Shown here: piece by piece, positions 1 to 7,664 of the stretch | How the letters are laid out: every line of letters begins with the position of its first letter | How positions within the stretch are numbered: the stretch's first letter is position 1 | Source: Pseudomonas koreensis | Lineage (GTDB): Bacteria; Pseudomonadota; Gammaproteobacteria; Pseudomonadales; Pseudomonadaceae | Assembly: GCF_012986595.1 (NCBI RefSeq) | Contig: NZ_JAAQYM010000001.1 | Location: 124,001 to 188,000, forward strand | DNA length: 64,000 nt | Direction of reading: 5' to 3' | The notes under the pieces: model-generated | Database searches by the model: none | Told to the model about the DNA's origin: nothing | The model's input: the letters and a program-made list of their open reading frames with translations, nothing else | Position numbers and translations under genes: made by a program

Positions 1-2934
1 CCCGTTACCCCCCAAGCCTTGCGGCCGTTGTATTTTCCGGCGCTGGTCACGCTCATCCCCGCCGAACACTATGACGGCGGCATTCCCATCAGAGCCGTGG
101 AGGACGATCTGCAAGGCATCATCCCCGCCTGGCTGACCATGTCCGTTGGCGATCACGCCGAGGTGTTCTGGGGCAATGACAGCGCAGCGGTCTGGAGCAA
201 GACCCTCGTGAACGACGCCGAGCTCGACCAGGATGTGGGTTTCACCATTGCCAAGAAGCTCGTGCTGGAGGGCGATGCCACGCCCGTGTTCTACCGGATC
301 AAGCGCAAGAACCAGGCCCCGGAGGACTCGACGCCCGTCATGACCTTGCTGGCCAAACTCACCCGGCCCGGCGGGTACGATGACATTCCGGGCGATGACG
401 GCCACTCCGACCTCAAGTTCTCCCTCTCCCATGACGAGGTCGATGAAACCCTGCCGCCCAGCGGGGTGACGATGCGCATCGTGCCCTACCGCAACCTCAC
501 CCGATACGACCGCATTCTCGCCCGCTGGGGCAGCCAGCAAGTGGTGCATGTCGTGACGCCGCAACAGGCCCAGGACCCGGTCGGCAACCCGATCGAGGTC
601 GCTTTCAGTCGCGCCGTTATCGACGCCGCCGGGGACGGCGATCGTGTCGCGGTGGCTTATCAGGTCATCGATCGCTGCGGCAACTTCCCGGACGAACGCG
701 CGCCGTGGTCGGCGACGCATCACATACTGGTGGACCTCGGCGGCAATCGGCTGGACGAACCGCAGGTGCTGGTCAACGGCATTCCAACCGACAGCATCGA
801 CCTCGATCAGCTCGGGGATGAGGATGTGAATGTCCGCGTGTACATCACCAAGGACGATTTCGCGGTGGGCGACAAGGTGCTCCTGACCTGGATCGGCACC
901 CCGGCGCAAGGGTCGCAAATCATCGTCGGGCCGCTGGAGAAAGAGGTGTTGTACGTGCCTTTCCAGCTCGATTTCCCCATCCCCAACGCCGCCGTCAAAG
1001 CCATCGCCAAGGGCGCAGCCTCGGTCGGCTATGTGCGCCGTCGCAGCGGTGAAAGCGACCGCCCCTCAAAAAATGCCAGCGTCACCGTGATTGGCGACAT
1101 CAGCCAGTTAGTCGCCCCTACCGTCGACGAAGCACCGGGCGGAACCTTGCCACCGGAAACGCGCTGGGCGACGGTGCAGATCCCTTGGTATTTCGGCCGC
1201 AACAGCAGCGACCTGATCAACCTGATCTGGTCGGCCCAGACGTCCGGCAACGACACCATTTATTACGAAGACCCGCGTCCGGTCGGCAACGTCGCGGAAC
1301 ATCAGCCCGTCCTGCGCAGCGTGAGCAATGCCGAAATCCAGCGCTTCGACGGCCTGCTCGCCAAGGTCTATTACATCGTCACCAACAGCGAAACGGGGCT
1401 GTTGAGCGTGCGTGAGTCGCTGCCGTTCATGATGCAGGTCGGCGTGCCCCTGCCGACGTTCGACCGCCCGGAAGTCGAGGAAGCAGATGCCAACGACGTG
1501 CTCGATCCGGACAACGTGGCACCGACCGGTGCCACGATGCTGGTGCCGTACCTCGGCACCCGCGACAAGGATCGCATGTATTTCTACGGGCGCGGCTCCG
1601 CCAGCGGCGGCAGCTTCAGCGGCTATGTCGACCTGATCCCCGCCACTGCCGGACGGCCTTTGCGCATCACCGTGGAAAAGCAATACGTCACCGCCAACCT
1701 GAACGGCACGTTGGTCGCCAGTTACAGCATTCAGCGCGGCGGCGTGTCGCTGGGGCATTCGCGGGAATTGACGCTGCGCATCGGGACGGCGCTGGTGCAG
1801 CTACCGCCACCGTTCCTGGTAGCACCGGCCACAGATCCGCTGGATGTCTTGGCCTACCCGAACGGCGTCACGGTGCGCATCGAATTCCCTGAAGCATTGA
1901 GCGGCGACCAGGCATGCCTGGAGGAAGACAATCCACCGGCGGGTTGGCCGCCGTTTCCGCTGGTGGAGTTCAACAGAAACAAGCGGGTGAACACCGTGTT
2001 GAGCCCCGAATTTCTCGCTGCACGACATGGCAAGGTGATCGAGCTGCGCGGGAACTTGTATCGCAAAGGTGTTCCGGCGGGTCAATCAGACGGGATCACG
2101 GTGACCGTACTGAAGATCGCGGATGGAGATGCGCGGTTACCCACGCCGAGAGTTCCACAGGCACCTGATGATGAAGTGCTGGACTTGAATGCATTTGAAG
2201 GAAACGCTGAGGTCATCGTACTGCCATGGATAGGCATCAGCACGGACAATATTGTGCAACTAAACCTTTATGGAAAAGACGATAACGATGGTGACCACCC
2301 GATTCCGATATTGACCGATCACAAAGTAACAGAAACGGAAAAAACCTCAGGCATCAAAGCGATACTGACCAGAGAGCAATTGCTGAAACTGAAACACGAT
2401 AGTGAATTCAATATATCTTTTGAAGTATTGCCAAGCACCAACAGCAATTTGACGCCCATTATATTTCCATCATTGAACTTAAAGTTGCTAAAAATCCTCT
2501 TCGTAACTTTAGAGGACTTCGAGACAGCGACAGTGGAATACCCGCCCGGCCTCCTAGTCATCCACTGCCCGAGTATGACCGTTACGGCAGGGACAGGGCA
2601 AATAGCTCGCGGTCAAACTAATCCTCAATACGCGCCTCAAATAACAGGAACGTTTTTATGGATTAACGTAAGCGCAACTGCGAGATTCACATTAAAGCAA
2701 CCAGCAAAAAGCATCAGATTCGGCATTCAAAAATTCGACAGAATCCCTGTAACTTACAGGTGCTACGACGAAAACCTACAGCTAGTGAAAGCCCAATCCA
2801 CCCCTCCATTCGATGGCGCAATAGTCACAATGTGGGTCGACATCACAGAAACACCAAACAGGAAAATTAAGTTCATTGACATAACCTCTGGAGTACAGCC
2901 CACATATCTAGATAATTTCTCAATGATCTATTGA
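1..2934 (+). CDS. Large beta-rich hypothetical protein, 5' end outside the window
   Basis: The frame is open from base 1 and the first in-frame initiator is a TTG at 19, so the true start probably lies upstream. About 977 residues are visible. The protein is rich in beta-strand-like segments of roughly 90-120 residues with recurring patterns such as VDLIPATAG and VRIEFPEAL, suggesting tandem Ig-like modules; this is inference. No transmembrane segment or catalytic motif is seen. From about residue 720 the DNA becomes clearly AT-richer and lysine/isoleucine/asparagine codons rise. The last ~120 residues (from DFETATVEYPPG to the end) look like a separate beta-sandwich module. Function unknown; an extracellular or surface role is possible but unproven. 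Confidence 0.7.
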   Translation, partial: PVTPQALRPLYFPALVTLIPAEHYDGGIPIRAVEDDLQGIIPAWLTMSVGDHAEVFWGNDSAAVWSKTLVNDAELDQDVGFTIAKKLVLEGDATPVFYRIKRKNQAPEDSTPVMTLLAKLTRPGGYDDIPGDDGHSDLKFSLSHDEVDETLPPSGVTMRIVPYRNLTRYDRILARWGSQQVVHVVTPQQAQDPVGNPIEVAFSRAVIDAAGDGDRVAVAYQVIDRCGNFPDERAPWSATHHILVDLGGNRLDEPQVLVNGIPTDSIDLDQLGDEDVNVRVYITKDDFAVGDKVLLTWIGTPAQGSQIIVGPLEKEVLYVPFQLDFPIPNAAVKAIAKGAASVGYVRRRSGESDRPSKNASVTVIGDISQLVAPTVDEAPGGTLPPETRWATVQIPWYFGRNSSDLINLIWSAQTSGNDTIYYEDPRPVGNVAEHQPVLRSVSNAEIQRFDGLLAKVYYIVTNSETGLLSVRESLPFMMQVGVPLPTFDRPEVEEADANDVLDPDNVAPTGATMLVPYLGTRDKDRMYFYGRGSASGGSFSGYVDLIPATAGRPLRITVEKQYVTANLNGTLVASYSIQRGGVSLGHSRELTLRIGTALVQLPPPFLVAPATDPLDVLAYPNGVTVRIEFPEALSGDQACLEEDNPPAGWPPFPLVEFNRNKRVNTVLSPEFLAARHGKVIELRGNLYRKGVPAGQSDGITVTVLKIADGDARLPTPRVPQAPDDEVLDLNAFEGNAEVIVLPWIGISTDNIVQLNLYGKDDNDGDHPIPILTDHKVTETEKTSGIKAILTREQLLKLKHDSEFNISFEVLPSTNSNLTPIIFPSLNLKLLKILFVTLEDFETATVEYPPGLLVIHCPSMTVTAGTGQIARGQTNPQYAPQITGTFLWINVSATARFTLKQPAKSIRFGIQKFDRIPVTYRCYDENLQLVKAQSTPPFDGAIVTMWVDITETPNRKIKFIDITSGVQPTYLDNFSMIY

Positions 2935-2947
2935 GTGGACTTCCCTT

Positions 2948-2997
2948 GCCGTCATACCGCCGAGCATTGCGTAATTCGCGATGCTCGGCGTGACGGC
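2948..2997 (+). terminator. Hairpin after the large protein gene
   Basis: GCCGTCA (2948-2954) pairs with TGACGGC (2991-2997) and CGCCGAGCAT (2958-2967) with ATGCTCGGCG (2981-2990), leaving a 3-nt bulge. It starts 13 bp after the stop codon. There is no T-tract, so it is either a weak terminator or an mRNA 3'-end stabiliser. Confidence 0.5.
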
Positions 2998-3007
2998 GAA
3001 TCCCTAA

Positions 3008-3414
3008 GGGTCTGAAGGGATAGCTCCCAGAGACAGTCACGCGATCTTTTACCTCTTAAACTCCGGCGTTTAAAAGACACCTTCAGATACTCCTCCAAGG
3101 CTACACATCCTTGCGCCATTGCCTACAGCTACGCCAGAATCCGCCGGCTTGTGCGCTTTGGGGTCGGGTTCTATTGTGGTCCGGTCGCTGACGAATCAGC
3201 GATCGGGTTTAGCGACTCGGACCATCTCAGTGCATCAGCGTTCGTGACTTCGTTGTGGGACTTTTCACCCACAATTACGTTATGGCGGCTGTATGCGGGA
3301 GACCTTTGGGTCTACCGGGGTGCCTGAGACCGGTTCGCTAACCTGCGTACAGCTGCCACCTTCACCTGTTTAGCGACAGGGAAAGAGTGGCTCCATAAAC
3401 TCAGGAGCTTCACC
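3008..3414 (+). promoter_or_regulatory. Long structured 5' leader (candidate cis-regulatory RNA)
   Basis: The 400 bp before the DUF6124-like gene hold no ORF but many helices readable by eye. TCTGAAGG (3011-3018) pairs with CCTTCAGA (3080-3087). GGTCCG (3178-3183) pairs with CGGACC (3218-3223); inside it is CGCTGA-CGAA-TCAGCG (3186-3201), which competes with GTCGCT/AGCGAC. TTGTGGG pairs with CCCACAA (3253-3274). A 17-bp helix (3283-3299 with 3342-3358) closes a three-way junction holding hairpins AGACC/GGTCT and ACCGG/CCGGT. CCTGT/ACAGG (3365-3380) follows. The junction strand TCGCTAA (3335-3341) is complementary to TTAGCGA at 3370-3376 and at 3209-3215, so a loop-junction contact is possible. 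The structure is seen in sequence; the regulatory role is inferred. Confidence 0.6.
3387..3413 (+). promoter_or_regulatory. Hairpin sequestering the ribosome binding site
   Basis: GCTCC (3390-3394) pairs with GGAGC (3404-3408), and GTG (3387-3389) with CAC (3411-3413) across a TT bulge. The Shine-Dalgarno AGGAG (3403-3407) lies in the stem, 7 nt before the ATG at 3415, so folding would hide it from the ribosome. Confidence 0.5.
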
Positions 3415-3774
3415 ATGATCAAACCAACACCCAACCCACCCGAAACCGACCCCACCTCCCCCTACGAATCCCTCGATTCGAAAAAGCTCCACGATGCCGC
3501 CGACCGTGCGCTCGACCACTACCTCTGCACGCCCGGCTCCACTCCACCGCCGCGCAGAACCCGCAGGATGTACGCCGTTACCGCCGACTTCAAAAACGAG
3601 GAGTTGCTGGCCAACGCCTGCGAAACACTGGCTTCAGCCAGAACCATCACCAACGATTTTGCCCATCTCATACCCGCATCGCAGCGCAGGACGCTGCTGG
3701 GTATCGCGCAACTGATCATGCTCGGGGAGCTGGCGGTGAATCGAGTGCTGGATAATCTGGAGTTGCCGGACTGA
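3415..3774 (+). CDS. DUF6124-like small protein
   Basis: The 119-aa product has a disordered Pro/Thr-rich N-terminus (residues 1-30), then a conserved-looking core with ADFKNEELLANACETLASA (about 57-75) and RRTLLGIAQLIMLGELAVN (about 93-111). I recognise this as the small protein family common in Pseudomonas and annotated DUF6124; the family has no established function. AGGAG precedes the ATG by 7 nt. The gene stands alone on the plus strand behind the long structured leader, which suggests post-transcriptional control, and converges on the next minus-strand gene. The C-terminal half is predicted helical with no membrane segment. Confidence 0.8.
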   Translation: MIKPTPNPPETDPTSPYESLDSKKLHDAADRALDHYLCTPGSTPPPRRTRRMYAVTADFKNEELLANACETLASARTITNDFAHLIPASQRRTLLGIAQLIMLGELAVNRVLDNLELPD

Positions 3775-3900
3775 CAGTGGCGCGGTGAAAACCCGCTGAG
3801 TTTTTCGCTGTCAATTCTTGCTGCTTTGCGAGGAGGGACTGGGAGTGTTCCGGAGGTTGCCGATTTGAGTTCACCCCCATTCTCGCGGGTTAGAAAGATC

Positions 3901-3969
3901 AAAAGATCGCAGCCGGCAGCAACGCCTGCATCACTCGGTGCAGGCGCCGCCGAAAGTTGCGATCTTTTT
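3901..3969. repeat. Diverged REP palindrome between convergent genes
   Basis: AAAAGATCGCA (3901-3911) pairs with TGCGATCTTTT (3958-3968), and GCAGGCG/CGCCTGC-type pairing lies inside. It belongs to the GATCGCAG palindrome class seen at four other places in this window but has diverged at its centre. With A- and T-runs on both sides between two convergent genes, it could end transcription in both directions. Confidence 0.6.
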
Positions 3970-3987
3970 CGCTTGAAACACGGCTGA

Positions 3988-4659
3988 TTACGCCGTCAGC
4001 ACCTGCTTGGCGACGATGTCGCCAAATTGCAGCTGATTGCCGTGAATGTAGCGCGTCCCCCGATACAGTTGCTCGTCATCCACCTCAACCAGGTCTTCCT
4101 CCATGTACATGAACACGACCTTGGTGGCCGGCGCGGCGATATCTTCGGGAAATTTTTCGTGATTTTCCAGGAGGTTGAGCGCCCAGCGAAATTGCATGAG
4201 CGGCAGGTCACTGATTTCGATCTGCTCCGTCCCGCCCGGCAACCGGAAATCCCGCCGCGCCGTGATGCGCAACGTGTTTCCTTGCACTTCGAATACCGGT
4301 TTTGCGTAGCGCACATCGAGAGCAGCGCCTTCAGCCCATTGATCCATATAGTAATTGGGCGGCGTGAAGAGTTTGAACAGCGCCGCGTTGTCGTGAATGT
4401 TGCCAGCGGCATCAAACAGGTAGTTGTAGGAATAGTGGTAAGCAAAACCATCCAGTTCTGGCCGAATGGCATTGACCGGACTGTTCAAAAAGCCCGGAGA
4501 GAGAACGTTTGCCATATGCACAAAGTGGGTGAAGTCCAGATCCATGTCGAAGGTCACGCTGTAACCAATGGCCCGTTCCGACGCATTCTTCTGCAACCGT
4601 CCTGAAACAAAATCCAGCGCCATCCCTTCAAGTTTTCGATAGTTACGTTCTTCTTGCAT
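3988..4659 (-). CDS. Hypothetical protein, 223 aa
   Basis: I do not recognise this protein. The ATG at 4659 is preferred over one 39 nt upstream because GGGAGG lies 8 nt before it. The chain is acidic and soluble, rich in aromatic residues (FDMDLDFTHFVHMANV near residue 35, FTPPNYYMDQW near 105, FMYMEEDLVEVDDEQLYRG near 185), with no signal peptide, membrane segment or cofactor motif. A lipocalin-like or SnoaL-like beta fold is possible but only a guess. It is followed by the REP palindrome and preceded by the 18-bp TGACAGGT motif also found before the 80-aa gene at 5032. Confidence 0.6.
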   Translation of the reverse strand: MQEERNYRKLEGMALDFVSGRLQKNASERAIGYSVTFDMDLDFTHFVHMANVLSPGFLNSPVNAIRPELDGFAYHYSYNYLFDAAGNIHDNAALFKLFTPPNYYMDQWAEGAALDVRYAKPVFEVQGNTLRITARRDFRLPGGTEQIEISDLPLMQFRWALNLLENHEKFPEDIAAPATKVVFMYMEEDLVEVDDEQLYRGTRYIHGNQLQFGDIVAKQVLTA

Positions 4660-4725
4660 CACCGTGCCTCCCTGAGAGCGGACATGCCCGCCCCTCATGT
4701 CACCGCGTTCGACGATTGACGTCTA

Positions 4726-4743
4726 CTGACAGAACTGACAGGT
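4726..4743 (-). promoter_or_regulatory. TGACAGGT motif upstream of the 223-aa gene
   Basis: The 18-bp string CTGACAGAACTGACAGGT matches 15 of 18 positions of the palindromic motif before the 80-aa gene, at a similar distance (about 70-85 bp) from the start codon. It is a candidate operator or promoter element; no binding protein can be named. Confidence 0.35.
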
Positions 4744-4771
4744 AAACAGGCATTTCAGATGAACGGCCCCA

Positions 4772-4870
4772 TCAAGCATCGCGGCGCAAATCCGGACGCT
4801 TGTCGTTGCCGGCACGGTATTGGCGGATCGGGTAGACGTAGGCCGGCACCTGAACGACCGCCCGGTACAG
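4772..4870 (-). pseudogene. Duplicated remnant of the flhB 3' end
   Basis: Read on the minus strand this stretch encodes LYRAVVQVPAYVYPIRQYRA followed by GNDKRPDLRRDA and a TGA stop. It matches 25 of 32 residues of the FlhB C-terminus encoded at 5463-5580. Relative to FlhB it lacks 11 codons, and the deletion runs exactly between two CCGGAT direct repeats present in flhB. Weak similarity continues to about 4885 and then ends. There is no start codon or upstream flhB sequence, so it is a scar of a duplication, not a gene. Confidence 0.85.
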
Positions 4871-4950
4871 TGGCCCCAGGGGAAAGAGTCTGCCCCGGAA
4901 GGTTTCGCCGGTCACGGTGCTGGACTTCCCTTCCCGCTCTCACAGATAGA

Positions 4951-5023
4951 AAATCAAAAAGATCGCAGCCTTCGACAGCATGGATCGGAGCAAGCGCTGA
5001 CGAGGGTTACGATCTTTTGATTT
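4951..5023. repeat. Diverged REP palindrome after the 80-aa gene
   Basis: AAATCAAAAAGATCG at the left pairs with CGATCTTTTGATTT at the right (ending 5023) with one unpaired A. The central REP sequence is degenerate. It lies 8 bp after the stop codon of the minus-strand 80-aa gene and can act as its terminator. Confidence 0.6.
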
Positions 5024-5031
5024 CGGGAGAA

Positions 5032-5274
5032 CTAATACTTCAGGTTCGTGGCTTCGCCATCAGCCTTTGATGGCTTATCGAATTCGACCGCCTTACCCTT
5101 TTTGATCTTCACGCGCCCGGCCTCGGCCAATGGAATGCTGAACGGGTAATCCTGCGCAAACATGACGCCCGCCGCCGCTGCTCCAAGAGAAAAACCTTGC
5201 GCTACAGGATCTGCATCTGGAGTGATGGTGCCTTTGCCGGTTTTTGGATCATAACGATTGAACGTACCTTTCAT
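5032..5274 (-). CDS. Small hypothetical protein, 80 aa
   Basis: The ATG at 5274 follows an AAGGGAG/AAGG purine-rich stretch. The N-terminus MKGTFNRYDPKTGKGTITPD vaguely recalls the first strands of a cold-shock domain (G-x-hydrophobic-x-x-[FY] then KG-x-I-TP), but the RNP1 aromatic residues are missing, so an OB-fold role is speculative. A short apolar segment near residues 26-42 (GFSLGAAAAGVMFAQ) is too weak to call a membrane helix. It is lysine-rich at the C-terminus. It sits between the intact flhB and the flhB remnant, so it probably came in with, or was trapped by, that duplication. Confidence 0.55.
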   Translation of the reverse strand: MKGTFNRYDPKTGKGTITPDADPVAQGFSLGAAAAGVMFAQDYPFSIPLAEAGRVKIKKGKAVEFDKPSKADGEATNLKY

Positions 5275-5348
5275 TGCCTTGCTCCCTTACAGGCGCGCGA
5301 AATGCGCGGAATCACCGCGCAATCAAACGGCAAAATGAAGGCAAGCAC

Positions 5349-5368
5349 ACCTGTCAGAGTTGACAGGT
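5349..5368. promoter_or_regulatory. 20-bp palindrome upstream of the 80-aa gene
   Basis: ACCTGTCA-GAGT-TGACAGGT is a perfect 8-bp inverted repeat with a 4-nt spacer, 75-94 bp before the 80-aa ATG and about 95 bp after the flhB stop. A 15/18 match occurs upstream of the 223-aa gene. The symmetry suits a dimeric regulator; the identity is unknown. Confidence 0.4.
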
Positions 5369-5462
5369 CACGCCTGCTTTCAGACCAAAGGCACCCGTCT
5401 CGGGAAGATGTCAATGCCCGGAATGACGCTTTCGCGAGCAGGCGATCAGAGGCGCACCAGGA

Positions 5463-6602
5463 TCAAGAATCGCGACGCAAATCCGGCGGAATCGGCAGAT
5501 CGTCCTTCAGCGGATCCGGACGCTTGCCCTTGCCGGCACGGTACTGGCGGATCTGGTAGACGTAGGCCAGCACCTGAGCGACCGCCAGGTACAGGCCGCC
5601 CGGAATTTCCTGCTCCAATTCGGTGGAGTAGTAGATCGAACGCGCCAGCCCCGGCGATTCGAGGAGCATGACGTTGTTGGCGACGGCGATTTCGCGGATC
5701 TTCAGCGCGAGGAAATCGCTGCCCTTGGCCAGCAGCATCGGCGCCCCGCCCTTCTCCGCGTCGTACTTGAGCGCAACGGCGTAGTGGGTCGGGTTGGTGA
5801 TGACCACGTCGGCGTCGGGAATCGCCGCCATCATCCGCCGTTGCGACATCTCGCGCTGGGTCTGGCGGATGCGCTGCTTGACCTCTGGCCGGCCTTCCTG
5901 ATCCTTGTGCTCGTCGCGCACTTCCTGCTTGGTCATCAGCAGTTTTTTGTGGCTTTCCCAGAGCTGCACCGGCACATCGACGGCAGCGATGATGATCAGG
6001 CCGCAGGCCAGCCACAGCGAACTCCAGCCGACCAATGTCACGCTGTGAATGATCGCTTGCTCAAGCGGCTCGTGGGCAATGCGCAGGAAGTCATCGATGT
6101 CTGCCGACAACACCATCAGCGCCACGAACAGCGTGATCAGAAACTTGGCCAGCGCCTTGACCAACTCGATCACCGCCTTCATCGAGAACATGCGCTTGAG
6201 GCCGGCGCCCGGGTTCATCCGGCTGAATTTCGGCGCCATGGAGCCCGCCGCGAACAGCCAGCCACCGAGGGAAATCGGCCCGATCAGCGCAGCGAGCAAC
6301 AGGGTGATCATGACCGGCTGAATCGCCACCAGGGCGATCTTGCCCGAGACCAGCAGAAACGTGCCCATGGATTTCTCATCCATGATCACTTCCCGCGACA
6401 GCGTGAAATTCAGGCGCATCAGGTCCATCAGCTCCTGCGCCAGCAGGCCACCGAAGATCAGCAGGCCGCCGGCACCCGCGAGCATCACCGCCAGGGTGTT
6501 GAGCTCTTTGGAACGGGCAATCTCACCCTTCTCCCGGGAGTCCTTTTTACGTTTCTCCGTGGGGTCTTCTGTTTTGTCCTGACCGCTTTCGCTCTCAGCC
6601 AT
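5463..6602 (-). CDS. flhB: Flagellar export switch protein FlhB
   Basis: FlhB is the export-gate component that switches substrate specificity from rod/hook to filament proteins after autocleavage. The 379-aa protein has a charged N-terminus, four membrane segments between about residues 33 and 215, and the cytoplasmic domain with the autocleavage motif NPTH at 270-273. The C-terminus extends past the usual end with a basic and proline-rich tail. It is the last gene of the fliK-L-M-N-O-P-Q-R-flhB run, 3 bp after fliR. Part of its 3' end is duplicated about 0.7 kb downstream. Confidence 0.97.
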   Translation of the reverse strand: MAESESGQDKTEDPTEKRKKDSREKGEIARSKELNTLAVMLAGAGGLLIFGGLLAQELMDLMRLNFTLSREVIMDEKSMGTFLLVSGKIALVAIQPVMITLLLAALIGPISLGGWLFAAGSMAPKFSRMNPGAGLKRMFSMKAVIELVKALAKFLITLFVALMVLSADIDDFLRIAHEPLEQAIIHSVTLVGWSSLWLACGLIIIAAVDVPVQLWESHKKLLMTKQEVRDEHKDQEGRPEVKQRIRQTQREMSQRRMMAAIPDADVVITNPTHYAVALKYDAEKGGAPMLLAKGSDFLALKIREIAVANNVMLLESPGLARSIYYSTELEQEIPGGLYLAVAQVLAYVYQIRQYRAGKGKRPDPLKDDLPIPPDLRRDS

Positions 6603-6605
6603 GCC

Positions 6606-7391
6606 TCAGCGCGCCCGTGCCAGTTCGCGTAGCAACTGCAAGGCCTCGGTGGCCAGCGGTTGATACTGATTGAGAATGTCCGCCAGACCGACCCAGACAA
6701 TGAACAGGCCAAGGACCAGGGTCAGCGGAAAGCCGATGGAGAAGATGTTCAGTTGCGGCGCGGCGCGGGTCATCACGCCGAACGCGATGTTGACCACCAG
6801 CAGCGCCGTGACCGCCGGCAACACCAGCAACAGCGCCGCCCCCAGCACCCAGCCGAGTTTGCCGGCCAGCTCCCAGTATTGCGCCGTCATCAACCCGCCG
6901 CCGACGGGCAGCGTGGTGAAGCTTTCGGTGAGCACTTCGAAGACCACCAGATGGCCGTTCATCGACAGGAACAGCAAGGTCACCAGCATGGTGAAGAACT
7001 GGCCGATCACCGCCACCGAGACGCCGTTGGCCGGGTCGACCATCGAGGCGAAGCCCATGCCCATCTGGATCGCGACAATCTGCCCGGCCACGGCAAACGC
7101 CTGGAAGAACAGTTGCAGGGAAAACCCGAGCACCGCACCGACCAGAATCTGCTCGGCGATCAGCAACCAGCCACTGAGCGCAAGCGGACTGACCTCCGGC
7201 ATCGGCGGCAGCCCCGGGGCAATGCACACGGTAATGGCCACGGCGAAATACAGACGTATCCGGCGCGACACCAGCGTGGTGCCGAACACCGGCATGACCA
7301 TCAGCATCGAGGCGACGCGAAACAGCGGCAACATGAACGCCGCCACCCAGCTACTGATCTGGGTGTCGGTCAGCTGAAGCAGCGATTGCAT
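6606..7391 (-). CDS. fliR: Flagellar export gate protein FliR
   Basis: FliR forms the inner-membrane export gate with FliP and FliQ. The 261-aa chain is almost entirely hydrophobic with about six membrane helices and the family-typical N-terminus (ISSWVAAFMLPLFRVASMLM) and central QMGMGFASMVDPANG motif near residues 115-130. Length is normal. It lies 3 bp after fliQ and 3 bp before flhB, so the three are co-transcribed and probably translationally coupled. Confidence 0.97.
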   Translation of the reverse strand: MQSLLQLTDTQISSWVAAFMLPLFRVASMLMVMPVFGTTLVSRRIRLYFAVAITVCIAPGLPPMPEVSPLALSGWLLIAEQILVGAVLGFSLQLFFQAFAVAGQIVAIQMGMGFASMVDPANGVSVAVIGQFFTMLVTLLFLSMNGHLVVFEVLTESFTTLPVGGGLMTAQYWELAGKLGWVLGAALLLVLPAVTALLVVNIAFGVMTRAAPQLNIFSIGFPLTLVLGLFIVWVGLADILNQYQPLATEALQLLRELARAR

Positions 7392-7394
7392 GGC

Positions 7395-7664
7395 TCAGCC
7401 GATGACCATCGGGATGTTTTTGTAGAGCTGGATGATGTATTCCATGAAGGTCTGCACGATCCACGGACCGGCAACGATCAGGGTCACCAGCATCACCAGC
7501 AGACGCGGCAGGAAGCTCAGGGTCTGTTCGTTGATCTGCGTCGCGGCCTGGAACATCGCCACCAGCAGGCCGACCAACAGGCTCGGCACCACCAGAATGG
7601 CGACCATCATCGTGGTCAGCCACAGCGCTTCACGAAAGATATCGACCGCAACTTCCGGCGTCAT
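7395..7664 (-). CDS. fliQ: Flagellar export gate protein FliQ
   Basis: FliQ is the 89-aa two-helix subunit of the FliPQR export channel. The N-terminus [20 protein letters not shown] and the loop [14 protein letters not shown] (about residues 38-51) are family signatures. The start overlaps the end of fliP by 4 bp, indicating coupled translation and a shared transcript. Confidence 0.97.
   Translation of the reverse strand: MTPEVAVDIFREALWLTTMMVAILVVPSLLVGLLVAMFQAATQINEQTLSFLPRLLVMLVTLIVAGPWIVQTFMEYIIQLYKNIPMVIG

Noticed and set aside
3283..3358. tRNA-like cloverleaf
   Set aside because: The three-way junction lacks anticodon, T-loop and acceptor features; it is treated as part of the leader RNA.
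4759..5070. Plus-strand ORFs across the flhB remnant
   Set aside because: The DNA is explained by the minus-strand flhB duplicate and a REP palindrome; the plus frames have no codon signature or start context.
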